Source of the DNA: Gallalistipes aquisgranensis
GTDB lineage: Bacteria; Bacteroidota; Bacteroidia; Bacteroidales; Rikenellaceae
Length of the DNA stretch: 64,000 nucleotides
Direction of reading: 5' to 3'
NCBI RefSeq assembly: GCF_014982715.1
Contig: NZ_JADCJY010000001.1
Location: forward strand, 620,001 to 684,000
The notes beneath the pieces were generated by a model. It saw only the letters and a list, made by a program, of their open reading frames with translations, was not told the origin of the DNA and did no database searches. Position 1 is the first letter of the stretch; every line of letters begins with the position of its first letter. A program made the position numbers and the translations under genes. Positions 61,286 to 64,000 of this stretch are shown one piece after another.

Positions 61286-62521
61286 ATGAAAAAGATCATT
61301 GTTACGACGATATTGGCCTGTGCCGTGGTCTGCGGCGCCCAGGCCGGGAAAAAGAAAAAGGAGGCTCCCGTGCAGAGCGACCGGGAGTATTGGGTGGAGA
61401 CGATGGTGAAGATCGCCCGCCCCGTGTTCGACAACCTGAGCCGGAACACCCTGCGCAAGAGTATGCCCGTGGAGACCAACGACGGGATGAATACGGGCAA
61501 GCGTAAGGGTGTGACCCATCTGGAGGCGCTCGGCCGTTCGTTCTGCGGCGTGGCTCCGTGGCTCAACCTTCCGCCCGACGACACGCCGGAAGGCCGGCTG
61601 AGGGAGGAGTTCACCGCGACGGTCGTGAAGGCTATCGCGAACGCCGTCGATCCCGCTTCGCCCGATTACCTGCGTTTCGACGGTCCGGGCGGCCAGCCGC
61701 TGGTGGACGCAGCCTTTTTCGCCCACGGCCTCCTGCGCAGCCGCGACCGGGTGTGGCCCCGTCTGGACGAGGTGACCAAGGCCCGGATCGTGAAGGAGTT
61801 CAAGGCTTCCCGCAAAATCAAGCCCGGCCAGTCCAACTGGCTGATGTTTTCGGCCATCATCGAGGCCGCCCTGCTCCATTTCACGGGCGAGTGCGAAATG
61901 GGCCCCATCGACTACGCCCTGCGCAAGCATAAAGAGTGGTACAAGGGTGACGGGTGGTACGGCGACGGAGCCAATTTCCACCTCGATTACTACAACAGCT
62001 ACGTGATCCAGCCCATGATGGTCGACGTGCTGGGTGAACTGCGTGCCCAGGGGCTCGATTCCACCCGATTCTACGACACCGAGCTGCGCCGGTTCATCCG
62101 TTTCGCCGAGCAGCAGGAGAAACTGATCTCGCCCGAGGGAACCTATCCCGTGCTGGGTCGCTCGATGGGGTACCGTTTCGGTGCCTTCCAGGCGCTTGCC
62201 CAGGTGTCGCTGATGAAGAAACTGCCCCTTTATATCGAGCCGGCGCAGGTGCGCTGTGCCCTGACCGCCGTCATCAAACGCCAGCTCGTGCCGGAGACCT
62301 TCGACAAGGACGGATGGCTGACACTCGGCTTCTGCGGGCACCAGCCCGGTATGGCGGACGGATATGTCTCCACCGGCAGCGCCTACCTCTGCACGTTCGT
62401 ATTCCTGCCGCTGGGTCTGCCGGCCGACGATCCTTTCTGGTCGGCCCCTGCTGCCGAATGGTCGTCCAAACGGCTTTGGGAAGGGAAATCCATGCGGCGT
62501 GACGGTGCGATCCGGAACTAA
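61286..62521 (+). CDS. DUF2264-family protein, probable GH154-type beta-glucuronidase
   Basis: A 411-aa secreted protein. DUF2264 landmarks: HLEALGRSFCGVAPWLNLPP, SNWLMFSAIIEAALLHFTGE, GDGWYGDGANFHLDYYNSYVIQP (in two overlapping parts), and SPEGTYPVLGRSMGYRFGAF. To my knowledge members of this family were assigned to GH154, with beta-glucuronidase activity on arabinogalactan; that link is from memory and not shown by the sequence. Placement between GH105 and a GH43-like enzyme fits a uronic-acid-removing role. Confidence 0.85.
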   Translation: MKKIIVTTILACAVVCGAQAGKKKKEAPVQSDREYWVETMVKIARPVFDNLSRNTLRKSMPVETNDGMNTGKRKGVTHLEALGRSFCGVAPWLNLPPDDTPEGRLREEFTATVVKAIANAVDPASPDYLRFDGPGGQPLVDAAFFAHGLLRSRDRVWPRLDEVTKARIVKEFKASRKIKPGQSNWLMFSAIIEAALLHFTGECEMGPIDYALRKHKEWYKGDGWYGDGANFHLDYYNSYVIQPMMVDVLGELRAQGLDSTRFYDTELRRFIRFAEQQEKLISPEGTYPVLGRSMGYRFGAFQALAQVSLMKKLPLYIEPAQVRCALTAVIKRQLVPETFDKDGWLTLGFCGHQPGMADGYVSTGSAYLCTFVFLPLGLPADDPFWSAPAAEWSSKRLWEGKSMRRDGAIRN

Positions 62522-62536
62522 AGGAACGGCGGAATC

Positions 62537-63568
62537 ATGGGACTGAAAAATCTTTTTCTTTTGGCACTGACGGGCATGACCGCCGTCGGGTGTGCCCGTC
62601 AGTACTATACCAATCCGATTCTCGAACGGGGGGCCGATCCCTGGGTGATCGAGCGCGGAGGACGTTATTACTATTGCGGCGGGGGAAAAGGCGGTATCTG
62701 TGTCTCCGTCTCCGACCGGCCTCAGGCGATCGGGGAGGGACAGCTGGTCTGGCGGCCCGGGAAGGGGCGCTGGAACAGCACCTGCGTCTGGGCTCCCGAA
62801 CTGCATTGGTGGCAGGGGAAGTGGTATATCTTCTATGCCGCCGGGTGGTCGGGACCTCCCTACGTCCATCAACGGACGGGGGTGCTCGAATCGGTCACGG
62901 ACGATCCGACGGGAGACTATGTCGATAAGGGAATGGTCTATACGGGCGATACGCTCGGCAAGTGGGATTCCAACCGCTGGGCCATCGACATGACCCTGAT
63001 GGAGCATCGGGGCAAACTCTATGGTATCTGGTCGGGATGGGAGTCGTCCGAGGCGACCGACAAGACCCCACAGAACCTCTACATCGCCGAGATGTCGAAT
63101 CCGTGGACGACGGTTACGCCCCGCGTGCTGATCTCCGAGCCGGACACTCCCTACGAACTGGCCGGCGGCGAGCTTCCTATCAACGAAGGCCCCCAGGTGC
63201 TCAAGCACGGCGACGATACGTTCATCGTCTACTCCTGCGGCCAGTCGTGGCTGGATACCTACAAACTCTCCTGGCTGAGGCTGCGTTCGCCCGACGCCGA
63301 TCCCCTGAAGCGGGAGAGCTGGATCAAGAGCGACAAGCCGGTGTTCGAGGACAACGAGTACACGCACGGGGTGGGGCATGCGAGTTTTACGACTTCGCCC
63401 GACGGCAGGAAACATTACATCATCTATCACACGAAAAAGGAGAAGACGCCCGGCTGGAACCGGGAGGTGCGGATGCAGCGTTTTCGTTTCCGGGCCGACG
63501 GAACACCCGATTTCGGTGAGCCCGTCGATCCCGCGAAGCGGCTGAAAGGCGTTTCCGGACGAAAGTGA
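62537..63568 (+). CDS. GH43-like glycoside hydrolase
   Basis: A 343-aa secreted protein (signal peptide with a Cys at position 19, so possibly a lipoprotein). Five-bladed propeller hallmarks are present: general base Asp in RGADPWVIERGGRYYY (near residue 33), CVWAPELHWWQGKWYIFYA, pKa-modulating Asp in WAIDMTLMEHRGKLYGIWSG (near 151) and general acid Glu in PINEGPQVLKHGD (near 215). Such enzymes cleave arabinofuranosides, xylosides or galactosides. The subfamily cannot be given by eye. Last gene of the GH105-DUF2264 unit. Confidence 0.88.
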   Translation: MGLKNLFLLALTGMTAVGCARQYYTNPILERGADPWVIERGGRYYYCGGGKGGICVSVSDRPQAIGEGQLVWRPGKGRWNSTCVWAPELHWWQGKWYIFYAAGWSGPPYVHQRTGVLESVTDDPTGDYVDKGMVYTGDTLGKWDSNRWAIDMTLMEHRGKLYGIWSGWESSEATDKTPQNLYIAEMSNPWTTVTPRVLISEPDTPYELAGGELPINEGPQVLKHGDDTFIVYSCGQSWLDTYKLSWLRLRSPDADPLKRESWIKSDKPVFEDNEYTHGVGHASFTTSPDGRKHYIIYHTKKEKTPGWNREVRMQRFRFRADGTPDFGEPVDPAKRLKGVSGRK

Positions 63569-63612
63569 TACGGATTCGGACCGGTTTGCGATCGCGGAAA
63601 GCCCGTTTCGAT

Positions 63613-63620
63613 TAATTTTG
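63613..63620 (+). promoter_or_regulatory. -7 element upstream of uxuA
   Basis: TAATTTTG matches TAnnTTTG and lies 29 nt before the start codon, like the other -7 elements in this window. The nearest TTTG upstream (63585-63588) is 24 nt away, slightly too far for a standard -33. Confidence 0.5.
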
Positions 63621-63649
63621 CGGTATCGGTCCAACGAATACGGAATATT

Positions 63650-64000
63650 ATGGAACTTACATGGCGCTGGTTCGGGAAAAACGACCGGATCGGATTGAGA
63701 GAGTTGAAGTCGATCGGTGTAGAGGGGATCGTGACAGCCCTGCACGGGATTGCGAACGGGGAAGTCTGGCCCGAAGAGGAGATCGTGCGGCTGAGGGACT
63801 ATATCGCCGGGGCCGGGCTGCGATGGTCGGTCGTGGAGAGTCTTCCCGTCAGCGAAGGGATCAAGTGGGGCTCTCCCGACCGGGACCGTCTGTTGGAGAA
63901 TTACCGGGTTTCGCTCGAACATCTGGGGCGGGCCGGTATCCGGACGGTGTGTTACAATTTCATGCCGGTGATCGACTGGATTCGCACCGATCTGCTCCGT
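63650..64000 (+). CDS. uxuA: Mannonate dehydratase UxuA (5' part)
   Basis: The frame from the ATG at 63650 is open to the last base of the window and encodes 117 residues. The N-terminus MELTWRWFGKNDRIGLREL, then GVEGIVTALHGIANGEVWP, WSVVESLPVSEGIK and CYNFMPVIDWIRTDL, are the conserved opening of UxuA. This cytosolic enzyme dehydrates D-mannonate to 2-keto-3-deoxygluconate in glucuronate catabolism. The position directly after GH115, DUF2264 and other uronic-acid enzymes supports use of glucuronate released by PUL2. Confidence 0.93.
   Translation, partial: MELTWRWFGKNDRIGLRELKSIGVEGIVTALHGIANGEVWPEEEIVRLRDYIAGAGLRWSVVESLPVSEGIKWGSPDRDRLLENYRVSLEHLGRAGIRTVCYNFMPVIDWIRTDLLR

Noticed and set aside
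1-64000. CRISPR arrays, insertion sequences, integrases, attachment sites, rRNA genes
   Set aside because: None was seen. No spaced short direct repeats of CRISPR type, no transposase or recombinase motifs in any plausible frame, and only one tRNA.

Overview
The window is chromosomal DNA of a gut-type member of the Bacteroidota. The evidence is five families typical of that phylum: SusC/SusD outer-membrane pairs, hybrid two-component regulators, DUF1735/DUF4998/DUF4959 surface lipoproteins, TlpA-DUF4369 proteins, and promoters of the TTTG / TAnnTTTG kind. The high GC of the flanks suggests an Alistipes-like (Rikenellaceae) genome; this is inference only. There is no integrase, transposase, rRNA or CRISPR array. 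The single tRNA is tRNA-Arg(ACG).

Region 1 (1-2533) is housekeeping: the 3' part of lpxD, ruvC, a TlpA/DUF4369 lipoprotein, and a tRNA-Arg gene with its own promoter and hairpin terminator. Region 2 (2798-10327) is a tightly packed seven-gene run on the + strand: ECF sigma factor, short membrane protein (probable anti-sigma), Spy-like periplasmic protein, DUF1549/DUF1553 protein, Tat-exported DUF1501 protein, large pre-peptidase-like (PPC) beta protein, and a Rid-fold chorismatase-like enzyme. The DUF1549/DUF1553-DUF1501-PPC trio resembles gene sets best known from Planctomycetes. Its pairing with a sigma/anti-sigma module and a chorismatase-like gene is the most unusual system here. An iron-sulfur-flavoprotein-like reductase (-) and menA (+) follow, transcribed divergently.

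Region 3 (12192-38005) is visibly AT-richer and forms a first polysaccharide utilisation locus (PUL1). It holds a cytoplasmic FAD oxidoreductase and a sodium/solute symporter divergent from a LacI regulator; a DUF4998-DUF4959-SusD-SusC module; a heparinase-II/III-like protein and a GH92 alpha-mannosidase; and an oppositely oriented arm with a secreted FAD oxidoreductase, a clan GH-D alpha-galactosidase-like enzyme, an SGNH hydrolase and a hybrid two-component regulator. A 28-bp motif repeated upstream of lacI/symporter and between susC and the lyase gene is a strong candidate LacI-family operator joining the two halves.

Region 4 (38639-64000) is GC-rich again and forms PUL2: DUF1735 lipoprotein, two tandem SusC/SusD pairs, a lipoprotein with Fn3-like repeats and a SUMF1 (FGE-like) domain lacking the FGE cysteines, a GH115 alpha-glucuronidase, an unrecognised (alpha/alpha)-barrel-like secreted protein, a hybrid two-component regulator, GH105, DUF2264 (GH154-type), a GH43-like enzyme, and the start of uxuA. 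The enzyme set points to a glucuronic-acid-decorated plant glycan such as arabinogalactan or glucuronoxylan, with released uronate fed into the mannonate pathway.
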